64,000 nucleotides of DNA from Brugia malayi (lineage: Eukaryota > Nematoda > Chromadorea > Rhabditida > Onchocercidae): assembly GCF_000002995.4 (NCBI RefSeq), contig NW_025062476.1, forward strand, positions 7,624,501-7,688,500, in the 5' to 3' direction. Shown one piece after another: positions 27,826 through 40,600 of this stretch. Each line of letters opens with the position of its first letter. Within the stretch, counting starts at the first letter, position 1. The notes under the pieces were generated by a model. The model saw nothing but the letters and a program-made list of their open reading frames with translations, made no database searches and was not told where the DNA came from. The translations under genes and the position numbers were made by a program.

Positions 27826-30800
27826 TACTATATGTTTGCATGGGATGTATGTGTATGTCTGCATATATATCAGAGTAGTTGTACTGCATTTGCCGCGATG
27901 GCTTTTATTCCTTTAAACTTATGCTTTGTGATCCCCGAGATCCTTTCGTTGGTTTATACTGCAGAATTGTGCATCATACCAGAACAGTTATCCTTGTAGC
28001 CATTATTTTCATTGTTGTAGTTGTCATCCTGCCGCTTCCTAATTATCATTATCACTTGCATACCTCTCATCAACATAGCATTCCTTTATGTCACACCCAA
28101 CATTGTCTTATCTTTTTCATTATCTTTTCCGGTTTTATAGTCTAATCGTTCGCACTAGTATCCGTTATCAATTTTTGAGAGATAAATAGATCAGACAATG
28201 GGTAGAAACATGAGGAGAAAGAGGGAAAGAAAGGCGAAGAGTTGTCATCAGTGTTGCCATTTGCAAGATGCATAGTTAACCAAATGTTCTGAGCTAGAAC
28301 TTATGCTTTTTAATTGCTATGTTCTTAGCCAGGACTGAGTAGTTGATGAGCCAATTCTCATTTGCATTCATGACATTACTTTTTAATTAATAACGCTTTC
28401 ACAATTATTTTGCAATTCAAAAGAGCTTTCTTAATTTTAATGTTGAAATATATCAAGGATGAATTTGTTTGCAATTAAGGCAAATATATGTTTATGAACT
28501 TTTTATGTGTTGGGTTGTATTGTTTCAATAATTTCAAAATGATACTTTTTTTACCTTTGGATTTCAATAGTGAGCAATGTTTCGATGTTGACACAGTATG
28601 GCAGTTGCTCAAAAAGTCTTCGTTTGCTATTAATGAAGGCAGGTAAGCAGTTTCCTTCACTGATTACGATCAGTCTTGTGAAGGTACTGTTGATCTATGC
28701 TTTGTTTGTTGTGGATGAAGAAGGGAAGAATTTTTAAGAGAGTTTCAACTTATTAACTATATTTAACTGTATTCGAATTATACTCGAGGTTATTGTTAGG
28801 GGGAAATTCATATCAGAAAATGAATTTCCTCAGGTGAAAACAACGTAGAAATTATCGCAAAAATATTAAGTGCTGTCTGACTATAATAATGAGATATGAA
28901 ATACGCTATATTTCTGACAAGGCAAGGAAGAGGGAATGAAGGAAATGGAATAAAAACTTAGTGTTATTACAAAACGATCTAATGTAAAATCGAGCATACT
29001 GTCCACATTGACCATGCATCTATCTACCTAAATTCACAGAAAATTCCTCTTCAGTGAAGTATGGTATGTGAAGACGTAGTGAAATGTCAAAATAGTCTAA
29101 ATGTTTAAAACTCTTTGATCCATTACTAAAGAGGAATTATCGATTAAAAATAATTGGATAGACAATACTCACTTGCAATAGCTATTGATCGTCTTTTTTC
29201 CTATTGCTATCAATGTTTACATTATTTATTGAAAGGAGTACCCCACAAATGTCGTATAGAAACAGTCATTCAGAAATCAGTGCTTTTTTCTCTTTCTTTG
29301 ACACATTTCTGTTCAAATAAACACTTTCCACTTTGCAATGGAAGCTGAAAAGTTTCCAATCAGATATTTCATTCTCCTCAATTAAAGCTGTTACCTTATG
29401 TAATCTTCTATTAAAATTTGATCCGGCGGGTAATGGAGACATTTGGGCGCTTATGTCTTTGGCAATAATTTGTGTTTAAAATAACTCGTATTTTGTTTAT
29501 TCATCAGCAGATGTATGTAATAAGTTGTGCTGCATGCGACCACATCCGCCCTCTTTATTTACCCACTCAAAGCAGTCTATGATTCATCCTCGAAAAGATT
29601 TTTACCTTTTCTTCCGGAAAAGTCACCATTCTATTAGGCTTATATAATTTTAATTAATTTTATAAATAAGTGAGCTTATTCGTACATCCCCTTGATAATT
29701 AGTACGAAATTTTCTACGGTTTCATTTTCATAGATTCTTAAGGGGAAATTGGTAAACTGGTTATCGGTTCAAGGTCTCTATTGCGCCTAATTATGCAACA
29801 CTTCAGCAGTTGTTTTTCTTTCCTATAGGAGTTTGTGTTTATTCATCATTGCATACAAAATTGCTGTCTTTGAAAAACATAATTATAAAAAAGGAAGGAA
29901 TTGTAGCGATCGTTAATGGTGTATATCACGGTGGAAATTGATTCATTTTTCAAAAAACAGGACATTTAAGATTATCATCTGCGCTATTGTTTCTCCCTTA
30001 TTACTTTAATTCTATCAGTATAGTGCTCTGTTTTTCACCAGTTTAAATTTCCAACTACAATAAGTAACTTCTGGGTAATTATTTTTAGACAGTGATTATT
30101 TCTAGTTTCATTCACGCATTAATAAATGATTATTTCGAGTTGAAAATTATTTGTTTCATGTTTTATGAACTTCAGGTAATAAATGGTATGTGGGGTGAGA
30201 TAAATTTTGTTACTTTGATTGTTTCTTTTTGTATTTGCTTATTAATTTCACGTATTTATTTGGTATTGATTACTCATTTTTAATTACAAACAAATGTAAG
30301 CTTGTAGAAAACATGTAAACGAATATAAAATATAAAATAGTGCAACCTGATCTGTAGCTCCTTCAAGGATTCGTATTGAAGTATATATAAATAATAGCTT
30401 GCTGCTAAATTAACACTTTAATCAGTAGGTCCTTGACAAATTATTTCGATTGAAAATTATTTGTTTATGTACTTCATCGACAATTTCAAATAATTACATC
30501 GTTCGTAGATAATATTTTCTATGTTAATCATCGAATTATTGACACCAGTTTCAAATATTATTGATTCTTTTATTCAGGACATACTACGCATTTGTGTTTA
30601 GAATGTTACTAGTGCTGTTGCATTGATTAATTTATATATGTGTGTGTGATGTGATAGGATTGTTACTGATGCATCGTTTAACCGATCTTTACGCTTCAAC
30701 AAACAGCAGCATAACTAGAAAGAAATGAATGAACCTTTCCGTTTCATCATTTCTATATTCACTTCTTTACTAATGTGCATTTATAGTGGATGCATTAGAA

Positions 30801-32463
30801 GTAGTTAAGATGAATGCCAACTGGGAGAGATGTAGTTGAGAAGGATGCAGCAGCATTGCTGCTATGCATGGAATCTGATCTTAAGAGATGGATTTCTGAA
30901 TCTCTACAATGGAAGAAATAGCTTCTTGACTTTATGTTTGTTTCAGAATTAAGGCTAATAATAAGACATTGCTGTAAAGCTCTAGTGCATCGTTCCATCA
31001 GAAATTCAAGCAAAATTGATCAAAATTTAAGATACGTTTGTCTTTTATGGTGCATTTTTTATTTGGTTATGAGCTCATCCAGTTTTATAAAAAAGTGATC
31101 ATAAAATGAAGGTAAATGGTAACTTATTGTTAGGTAATCCTGACCTTTGTATGTGAATAAGAATATGATCTGGTTTATATCTTATTCAATCTTTATCTAT
31201 AATTACTGAGCTTGAAATGAACTTGAACCGTATTTCATCATCTTCAGTAAATTAAACTGAGTTAAACTGATTTATTTTACTTTTATAATCTCAAAAGTAC
31301 CGTAGGACTATGAATAAAAAATAAATTGTAGTTATTTGGAATCTGACTGAAGTGAGCTTAACTGAAATTAAGCTATATGTCTGCATTAGGAAGAGCAGCT
31401 TAGATCACTTGCTGTCAAATAGCATCTGGAATTAGAACTGTTTGCAGATTGTCAAGTTGTTATGTTATCATTACCCACAACTGGCTTTTGGTGATTGGAA
31501 GAAGAAGAGAGGAAGAATGGAGAAGTGACCCGCGTACTTCGTGATACCATTCGTTATGATTACGAGTAATGGGCAGGTGTTGTTCGTCTCATGCTGCTGC
31601 TACCTGTCTCATGGCTCACAATATAATAAAGATTGAGAAATTAATAACTAAGCTGTATCGTATGTAACATATGAAGTAATTTTATTATATATTTAATACT
31701 ATTGTGGGATCATACAGTTGAAGATGTTTTGAATTCGAGAAAATCTGTGTAACTAATGAAATTTGACATTTATGTCATCTATAATGGACATGAAAACAAG
31801 CAATCTTGAAACCGCAGTTCATGCATCAGTGACTTGCGGAAGAGAAAGTAAGATGGAAGCAGTCTTCTTGTTCGTAAATTTATTACCATATGTTGTTCGG
31901 ACATATAAATTTGTGGAACTGAAAGATGTGGAAGGTGAAGGAGAAAGGAGAAAGTGTCACTAAAAATTTTTGAAAATTTTATTTAAAACCACTGGTGATG
32001 GTTTTTTTTTTCATATTTCATACAGTTGAAACTCATGTGAGGAATAAGATTTTGCATATTATGAGAATTATTACTTGGAGAGGCAAAATTGTGTCAAATT
32101 TCTACTTAGGCACTTTATATCAGAAGTGTTTTAAACGCCTATTTTATAAATAAAGAAAAAAAAAATTAGCCAACATTCTTAATTTTTTTGAATTTGAATG
32201 AAGAAATTAAGTAAAAGACACTTTTTCTCTACCGAATATTGAAAAGTTCGATATTAATATATTTTTGTCTTAATGTGTGAGTGTACCTATTATCCTTCGT
32301 TTCTGAATCTCAATTGCATTTCTTCCTCACATTTTGCTGAAAGACTGTGTCGCAGTTTTCTATTGCTGAGTATTTAATGCCTTCTTTATATATAGTTTTA
32401 TATAAGGGAAATAACTATTAACATTATTGACTGATGGCGGCGAACCATTTCAAAATTTTACGC

Positions 32464-32511
32464 TGATAACATCATAGGATAGTGGGTGTAAGACGAGATT
32501 TGATGTTATCA
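32464..32511. repeat. Inverted repeat, 11-bp arms
   Basis: tgataacatca (32464-32474) and its exact reverse complement (32501-32511) are separated by 26 bp. Confidence 0.7.
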
Positions 32512-33413
32512 TCACCGTTAGTAGCATCAGTGTTTCAGACGGTGCTTTCTTCTTCCAAAATGTTGTTTGCGCAGCATTTTGTCGTCATATTGGTTGGTGT
32601 TAGAATTCGATGACGTTTTGAAAATGTGAGCAGCTTTCATACAGTGATTTATTATTGCTTCTACTCCCTTAATTTTGTACATTTCCATTGATCAGTAGGC
32701 AATTTTTTGTTATTTTATCCGGGAGATGCAGTCGTGTCCTTTTCGTCCTCTTTCAAATCATTCTATTAAGTTAAGTTATTGTTTAGGCTTTACTGTTTTC
32801 TAAGACTTTTATTTGTTGCTTAGTTTAATGAATAACGACAGTAATTGTTTACCCTTTTACCATACTTTTGCGCATGCAACAAATGTAGATGACTTTTGGT
32901 AAAAATTGTATTGATCTGCTTTCCTGTTTCTTTTAAACTCCTCAAATTACTTATTTTAAAGGAAACATAAGGAATAAAATCTAAACTGGTACCATTTACT
33001 TTTTTGGTTATGATTGAAATGTAGTTTTCGGTGACGATTAGTAGTAGGTTATTAAATTCAAGCAAGTTAATGTGTCACTTTTTTTCTGCGATTTATGAAA
33101 CATCGACTTGTTGCAGTTAGAAGACATTTGTGGAAGGAAAAAGAATTATTTGATACATAAGAAGGAGTAGCTAGCTGATCTAATATTGTAATTAAAGATA
33201 TGGAAATTAAACGGTATTTCACCACAAACATATTTGATGTGTTGCTTTGGACTGAAAGTCTAAGAAGTTTAAAACCCATTCTAAATTCGTTTCATAAATC
33301 TCGAATGTTAAATAAGAAATGAAGAAGCATATATGTCCCTCTACTTCATGGTCTCCATTTTTCCATGTAGTATCCTTGAATTAAGGCGATAATGAAATCA
33401 GTTGAGTAGTTTA

Positions 33414-33458
33414 GTAATAATAATAATAATAAATAAAATAATGAAATAATAATAATAT
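33414..33458. repeat. TAA-rich microsatellite
   Basis: Repeated taa units with interruptions (aaataaaataatgaaa). Confidence 0.9.
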
Positions 33459-36435
33459 TTTGTTTGCCAGAACAGTTAGTGATGAAAAGAAAGAATATGT
33501 TATTTGCCTTCTCTTTATTGTGATAATTCCTCATTGTGGCTGAATAACCTTGTCATAAGTGTAATAGTGAAAATGATTGCTCCTCAAAAGATGTTTTTTT
33601 TTTGTTATAAATGGCCGAGCGCTAGTGTGATTTACGGCGACGATGACGACGACCTAACCGACTTTAACAATGGCATTGGCACTCTCTTATTGGCACATAC
33701 TCTTTCCTTTTCCTCTATCTATCTCTCGCTATCTCCCTCTTTTTTAAATGCTCTATTTGTCAATTTTTGAAAGGTAATTTTTGTCTTATGAATAGTTGCT
33801 ATGTGTTATATACTTTTGGCTGAGTATTTATCATAATTTCACGTTGTAATTTAACGTTTCTTTCATAAATTTGTTGGAATCCAGAGGGAAGGTGATGTGT
33901 TTAATATGCTCGGTTGTTGTTGGTTGTGAAATGTAGTACTAAGAATATGGGGCGATACTTTTATGATGCTAATGTCCAGTCGTAAAGTCGTTACCGGAAA
34001 TCTTTTGAAGTAATAGTAAATCTCTTGAAAATGGAGTGTGGGGGAAGTGAAAGCTCATGTACTAAATATCGAAATATCTTGGTAATATTATTTTCTAAAT
34101 TTCTGAAATGCCACGAACAAAAAATTGGAGTCTTCAAGGTTTGTTAAGGTCATTTCTAACTTGTTTGTTTGGAACCAAGAAGTAGAGATATGGAACTGGT
34201 CTGAGCATTATTCCTGCCTCTTTTTAATTTAAAAGGTATAGGAAATCAATTGTAATTGAAAGTGATAGCAAGAATAGTATTTATCGTTTCAAATAATGCA
34301 AGATTTTTTGAGGAAAAGTGAACTGTTTCATCGTTTATAAAACCGTAATTGATATTATTTCTCGTCTGCTGATAACTTTGCAAACTTGCAGAGGATGAGT
34401 TCTAAGGTTGAATTATCTTTTGTTTTATATTAAATTTATGAGTTGTTCTTTATTTGCTTAGGTTGTTTTAGCAGACTAAAATTTCTATATCAGTTATTAG
34501 CGGTTGAGTCCATCTGTTATGGGCTAATCAGCTGTATAGCTCGATGATAATCGGCAAAGAGAATGTAATCAAATAAACGAATAAATGAACTAGGCAAATT
34601 GGTTCACTTATAAAATGATGCGATTTGTTTACTTAATAAGCATACCTTCACAATTTAGGTGCATTTGCAGCAAACACTCTTTACTCTAACTGCACCATGT
34701 GAAGGGCACTCTTTTTTGTTAAGCTATATTTGACATTAAATCTTGTTCTTTTCATTCTTCTCCTTTTTTCCTAAGTAACTTAATCAATTCTAATTATTTC
34801 TATATAACTGCGCTCAATTATCAATTTCCTATCTGTAATGCCTTCCAGTCTCAAAATAATGCGTATTCGATGGATTTAAGTTCATTTATTTATCGTTCTT
34901 TGTGGCTTATTCAATGTTTATTCTGTATTCTGTTGCATTTATTCAGAGCTTTGATAGTTCTATTGTCAAAGAGAAATCGACGTGGGTTTTATATTTCTCT
35001 TTACCAAATATGCATTTTCCAAATCTATAAGATAGCGTCACGAATAGAATGTTGCATTGGTCTTTAATAACTTTAAAAGCAATTTTTCTCAAGTGGTTTA
35101 TTAAATAAATGCACCAGGGAAATATGACGCTTGCCGTGATGTCGAACAAAAATCATTGAACAATAGATAATTGTCGTGATTCTCTAACACTTAAATACAG
35201 AATTTTCTGTCTGCTTTCCTTTCACCGCTTGCTTCCGGATTTTCTCTGAATTTTTGACTGTTATGAAAAAGATCCTTTATGCATTTCCCTACTAATTGAA
35301 TAATGGAGTACTTATAGATGATTGTTGATGTCAATGAAGATGTCAGTAAAAGTTAAGAAAATGATAACTGAGTGTATTCAGAAAAGTTCTAAGGGGCCTA
35401 TTCTTGAATTTTTCATTTTCTTGATAGGATTGGAAATATTCATCTATGACAGGTGACCATAATAGTTCAAATGTGGGATCAAAATTTTCGCTAATTCTTC
35501 AGCTTCTGCTACCTATAATACTTTGCCTAATTGTAATTGATTGTACTCCTATGAAACGTAATGAATTTAAAGACAACTTTAATAGCAATACTTTACTGCA
35601 GTTGACAATGACTTACTTGAAATTTGATGAGATTTATTTCAGTTTTTGATTACATACATGCAACAAAAATATGTTGATGTGTGGGAAATCGTTGTGTACG
35701 GTGATGAGGTATGCGTTGCTACTGGTGGTGCCGGTGCGGGTAACGATCGCCCGCCCGTCTGCCTGCCTGTCTTTCGCTGATCCCATTTTTCGCATTTGCC
35801 TGTCTATCGAGTATGCGTATGGATCTTTTCGTGTCTGCTCGACCCTTCGGCACTCTATTTTTAATCGCTTGTTGTGCTGTTTCGTCTTTTGTTGCTCATC
35901 CGAGTATGAATTTGACAAATTATAGGTTTATTGACAATTCCCTCCGAGATTATGGTTTTTTTTTTTTAGTTTAATTTACATTTTAGTTAATGTCATTTGT
36001 TATTAACGAAACATTTTTAAAGGCTTTTAATTGCTTGGAAGAGTATCTATTTGTGAATTATTAGAAGTAGTCATATATTCCCGCTATACTGATTGGCAGT
36101 GATTATCATGTTTTATTTCTTGATTTCTTATAATTCGAATTATTTATGGCACGAAGAGCTGATTTCAGGAACTACAACAGTTACCCTTACTTATGGTTTG
36201 TATCATGAATCATGATATGAGAAGACATATGATCGAGGTGTATCTATCTCTGGGAAGAGTAAACAGAAGTTTTTATAGGACAAATTGGTAACTATTGATG
36301 AAGAACTTTGCAAACAAACGGAAGTTGTTTTATCACTGATAGTTAGAAATAGGTAATAAGTGCTGTTTATCACGTCAATACCCACTTAAAGATTGAGCCT
36401 TAAGTTCCGCCTGTTAACGTAATGTCAAACTAACG

Positions 36436-36444
36436 TATAAAAGG
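36436..36444 (+). promoter_or_regulatory. TATA-like box, possible promoter
   Basis: TATAAAAGG matches the metazoan TATA consensus. It lies about 1 kb upstream of the proposed first exon of the EGL-27 gene on the same strand. In AT-rich DNA such strings occur by chance, and many nematode promoters lack a TATA box. This is a candidate only. Confidence 0.25.
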
Positions 36445-37437
36445 ATGGACTCTCTCTTATCAATCTTCACAGCGTTTGTTTCTCACATCATAGAAAAGCT
36501 ATTTGGTATCGGTATCACTGGTCTCTGTTAGCCACAGTATTAACTTTCTGACGTAAATTGTCTCACTGATGTCTTTGCTTCTGTAAGGTATTATCTTACC
36601 TTGCTTTGGCTTTCTGATATCCATTTATTTTAGTGAACAGTATGTTACTATCGGTTCGACAAGGTGATTTAAGAAATGATGTAAGTTCCATGTTTGCTGT
36701 CCTAATTTTCCGCAGTTCTGCAAAATTTGAAACTATTTTTGCTATTTTGCTAGTTATCTTCTCGTAAATGTTTTCGATTGCGAATGACATATACCTTATT
36801 TCTTACTGACATTTACTTTCTTTCTCCTGTTATCCATACAGACTATTCTACAATAAAAGTTATGCTTCGTGCCTAAAAAGGAATCAAAACTGAATGTTAT
36901 ATTCGGTGACACTTGAGTTGAATTTTTGTTTATCTTGCTTTTTAATTTCGAAATAATATTTGGCAATGAAAAAAGAAACTGTACTGATATAGTTTAAGTT
37001 GTTTCTAACCTTCGCACATTAGTATAATTATCAGTGTATTCAGTGATTTGTCTGAAAACGAAAGCTTCCTCTATCCAAAGTGGTAGGTAATTGGAAAAAG
37101 AATGTTGAGGACAGAATTTTTACATTTTTACATGGCTTATTCTCTTTGTGTTATTTCAAGACAGTGCTTTCTTTTATTCGTAACAGGTAAGTTTTGTTCA
37201 ACACCTCTCTTTCATCCGTTATAGAGAGATGCTGTTATCGTTGTGAATGATTCCAGTTGTTTATTATTATTATTTAATTTATTTATTTCATGGCATTTTA
37301 AATGTAGAAAATTTAATTCAGTTTTGTGTTAGTTCCGTTATTGTTCATTGTGTCACGAATTACAACATTTCTCATTTGACGCGTGCAAAAGAGAGAAAAT
37401 GTTAACAGATGAAAAGTTGATGTATCTTCCTTTTCAG

Positions 37438-37497
37438 GAATAGAAATCTGTAATTATTGTAAAATAGAAGGAAACGGAGAGGACAAGAGAGAGGATA
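37438..37497 (+). other. Putative 5'UTR of the EGL-27 gene
   Basis: A strong acceptor, ccttttcag, ends at 37437. The 60 nt that follow are purine-rich and lead to the ATG at 37498. The acceptor could receive a spliced leader or close a cis intron in the 5'UTR. Confidence 0.4.
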
Positions 37498-37602
37498 ATG
37501 GTGGAAGAGGATGAAACGGCTGGTAAAACACCAGAGGAGTGCCGCGACCTTGGATTATGGGAAGTGGATCTGGTCTATTATAGTCTCTATGGGAATAATA
37601 AG
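37498..37602 (+). CDS. EGL-27 exon 1 (candidate start exon)
   Basis: ATG at 37498 opens 35 codons (MVEEDETAGKTPEECRDLGL and on) ending in AAG before the donor GTTAAA. It exits in phase 0, matching exon 2, which has no in-frame ATG of its own and so needs an upstream exon. No homology supports it: the family's N-terminus is not conserved. A different exon farther upstream is possible. Confidence 0.4.
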
Positions 37603-40600
37603 GTTAAAATAAATCATATTCCATATGAGTGAGAGTGGGTGAAAGATGGTGGCACTGGGTGGGATGGCTTTGGCTAGATGAATGTTCTCTTTGGACAGTT
37701 ACAAAAGCAACATCTGATTAGAGTGAGTTTACAAATTGTAGCTTTTAAGATGAGTTTGCAAGTTTTAGTTGTGTAAATATCGTTGCTGTGGGTGACGTTG
37801 AACAAGAGGACTCTGAAGTAAACCTCCTAAAAAGCAGACACGATTTGTACTTTAAAATATTGAACTTATAAATTTGTGATATATTTACATGTTTTTTTAC
37901 GTCGTCAAAATTCTGAAGTAGGTTACATTCAGAATTCGATGTATGGAAATATTATTTCATCCCACAACTCTACTTTTTTGTTTATTATGTCAGAAAATTG
38001 AAAGGAATACCGCTGTTAAGGAGAGCTAATTAAGAGGATTTGTGACATAAATCTAAGATGACCTATTAATTGTTAATTACTGTTGACCTTTCTCTTCACT
38101 GCTTTTCTCTGATGATTAATAACTTGGTACAAAAAGGGCAATGCTTTTCAGTCTAATGAGAGTATTCTGGATTTCGTTTCAAGAAAGGTACGGTCTTCTG
38201 TACTAATTTAGGCAGTACGTAATCAGTTCTCGTTTCGATACTTTTTTTAAAATATACTGAATGAAGAATCATCGAAAGAATATGAGAATGAGTTTTTTTG
38301 TAATGCGTACGAGCTTCTTATGCATTCCAGATTTGGAATCTATTTTAATTTGCTTCTAAAAACTTTTTTAAGCCATTGTTATTGTGGATTAAAATTGTTC
38401 TTTAACTTATCCGTTTTTGTCCTGACATTGTTCCACTATAGCGAGGTCTTTGTTAAACAAAAAGAAAATTCTAGATGGTTATGTTAATTTGAAAAAAGAT
38501 GAAGCAGTGTTCTCAACAATGCATTAATCTATATAATTTCTAACATTTTATTCCCACTTTCTTTTTCAATGCATTTTTTTACTACATACAGAAATAAAAG
38601 GACTTAGAAGTACGCCAGTTCCAATTGATCTGATATTTTTAGCTGTTACAAAGTTTATAGCGAAACAGATCATTTGGCGGAGGTCACTACTGGTATTCCG
38701 GTTGTGTCTCGATGGAATAAACGTATTTTCAGGGGGATTCCACGAAAAATAAACGTGGAAAAGCCTACAAAGCACGAAGTGATAGTGAATACAAATGTTT
38801 CGAAGCACATGACGGAGTGCTTTATCGACCGGGCGATCATGTTTTCATCGAAGTGTCCCAGTGTGATCCATATTATATTGGGACAATTTCAAATTTTAAA
38901 ATGGTGCTTCCTTCATTTGTTCAGATGTCGATATTAAAAGTATATTATTGAAAGGAAAATTTTAATATTCGTATTAAGTGGATTGTCCTCCTGAGAATCC
39001 GAAATTTGAAGTAATTGTTAAATTTTACTGCATCCACAAAGAGCTTTGTGTTTTTAGTTACTTTTTATGGCATCTTGACGAGCTAAAAATAGCTTTTGAA
39101 CTGTACAAAACGGGATATTTTTTAAGACATTTTAAAATTATTTTCTAAAATATTAGATGGTCAACAGAGGGTGATCATTGCAGATCATGTTATTATTTTT
39201 TTATAATTAATCAGAACTAGAGTTACTCAACACTTTCATCATGGCATTGCAATATAAATGCCTTCTTTGTAACAGTTATGTTATTTCATGAAAAGTTAAA
39301 GAAAATTATGCGTAGCGTTACGATGATAATGATGCCAGTCAAATGACAGATTTTATTTCTACCCATTTGCAAAAGAAAAAAGTACTCGGGCTGTTGCGGT
39401 TCGGTGATTCGAGCATAGTTATTGTATCAAAGGACAGTTCTAGCTATCAGCATTTAAGTGATCTGTTAAAGTTTATAATTAATTTATGAAAATTTGAACA
39501 GTAACTTATGTTGGGAACTATAATAAAGGATGAAAATTTCAGAAAACGATGCTTTTTGCATCGTTTTTGAATTGTGCGCTGGCGTATTCTTTGGTTCCTT
39601 AATGAAGTAGTAATAGGTCGTTTCGTATGAGGTGTTTGATAAGATTTAAACCAAATAAAATATGACTCATTCTGAGAGGGGGTTGTCTCTATTTCATGGA
39701 TCCGACGAAAAAGTCTGGTCTATGAGTCTTCTGATTCCGCATGATTGATAGCTGGCAGCAATATGTGTAAATTGTGATTAGTTGGCTTGTCTTTGCAGAC
39801 AAAACGAGACCAGTTATCGGTAAAAGTGACGCGATTCTATAGACCAGAGGATGTTCCCGAGGATAGTTACTCGCTGCTACTTCAAGATCGACAGGATGAC
39901 ACGTCGCTCAACCATACTGTGATGGCTGCTATGCAAACCCGAGAATTATTCTCTTCCGAAATCTCATCTATCCATCCTATTTGTCATCTCAGGTTTGTTT
40001 CAGTTTCTTGAAGCAGTTTCAGCTACCGGTTATTCTTGACTTAATTTATGCCTCTAATTTCTTCCTCCTTCTCTTTATATCTCTAGTTTCTCCCTTCTCT
40101 CGTTTTCTTTAAAAAAAAAGAAAAATTTGAAGGGTTTAATGGAATGTCATGAATAAGTCAATAATTAAGATTTCATGATCAATACATGTCGTGATAGTAG
40201 AAGTAAGCAATTAAGTAAAAAAATTAACCCATAAGGTTATTATCGATATTCATATTACAAAGTCTTGTTAAGTAAATGACCTTAAAATCTTCAGTTATGC
40301 GAGACGGAAGATAGTAAAGTGACTCGAATTTTATTACCTCTCGTTTTCTTTGCAGACGCAATGCATTTATTTTTTTCATCACTGTTAAGATAAAAAGAAG
40401 TGGGTATTGCAAATAATATTAGCAGTGGAAATGCATTTTTGAAATCTTATAAAGTTCAGCTGAATAGGTTGGTTTATATGCATAAAGAACTACTGTTTGA
40501 TAAAGAAGAGATGGATAACGAATCAGACACTGTGGAAAAGGAGTCAAAGGGATTTGCATAGAGCCTGGGAGTACTGATACAGATGGACAGCACATACTGA

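Larger units (their letters stand above)
25933..36435. other. AT-rich DNA without a recognisable gene
   Basis: No supported coding region. Contents I could see are a GT tract at 27811-27825, a roughly 36-bp imperfect direct repeat with copies at 30129 and 30440, an 11-bp inverted repeat at 32464-32511, a TAA-rich tract at 33414-33458, and a GC-richer patch near 35724-35860 that is open on both strands but reads like low-complexity sequence. It could be intergenic, or a distant regulatory region or 5' intron of the EGL-27 gene to the right. Confidence 0.55.

Noticed and set aside
35634..35925. GC-richer patch open on both strands
   Set aside because: Cys/Arg-rich on one strand and Arg/Lys-rich on the other, with cgcc/tgcc short repeats; no domain on either strand.
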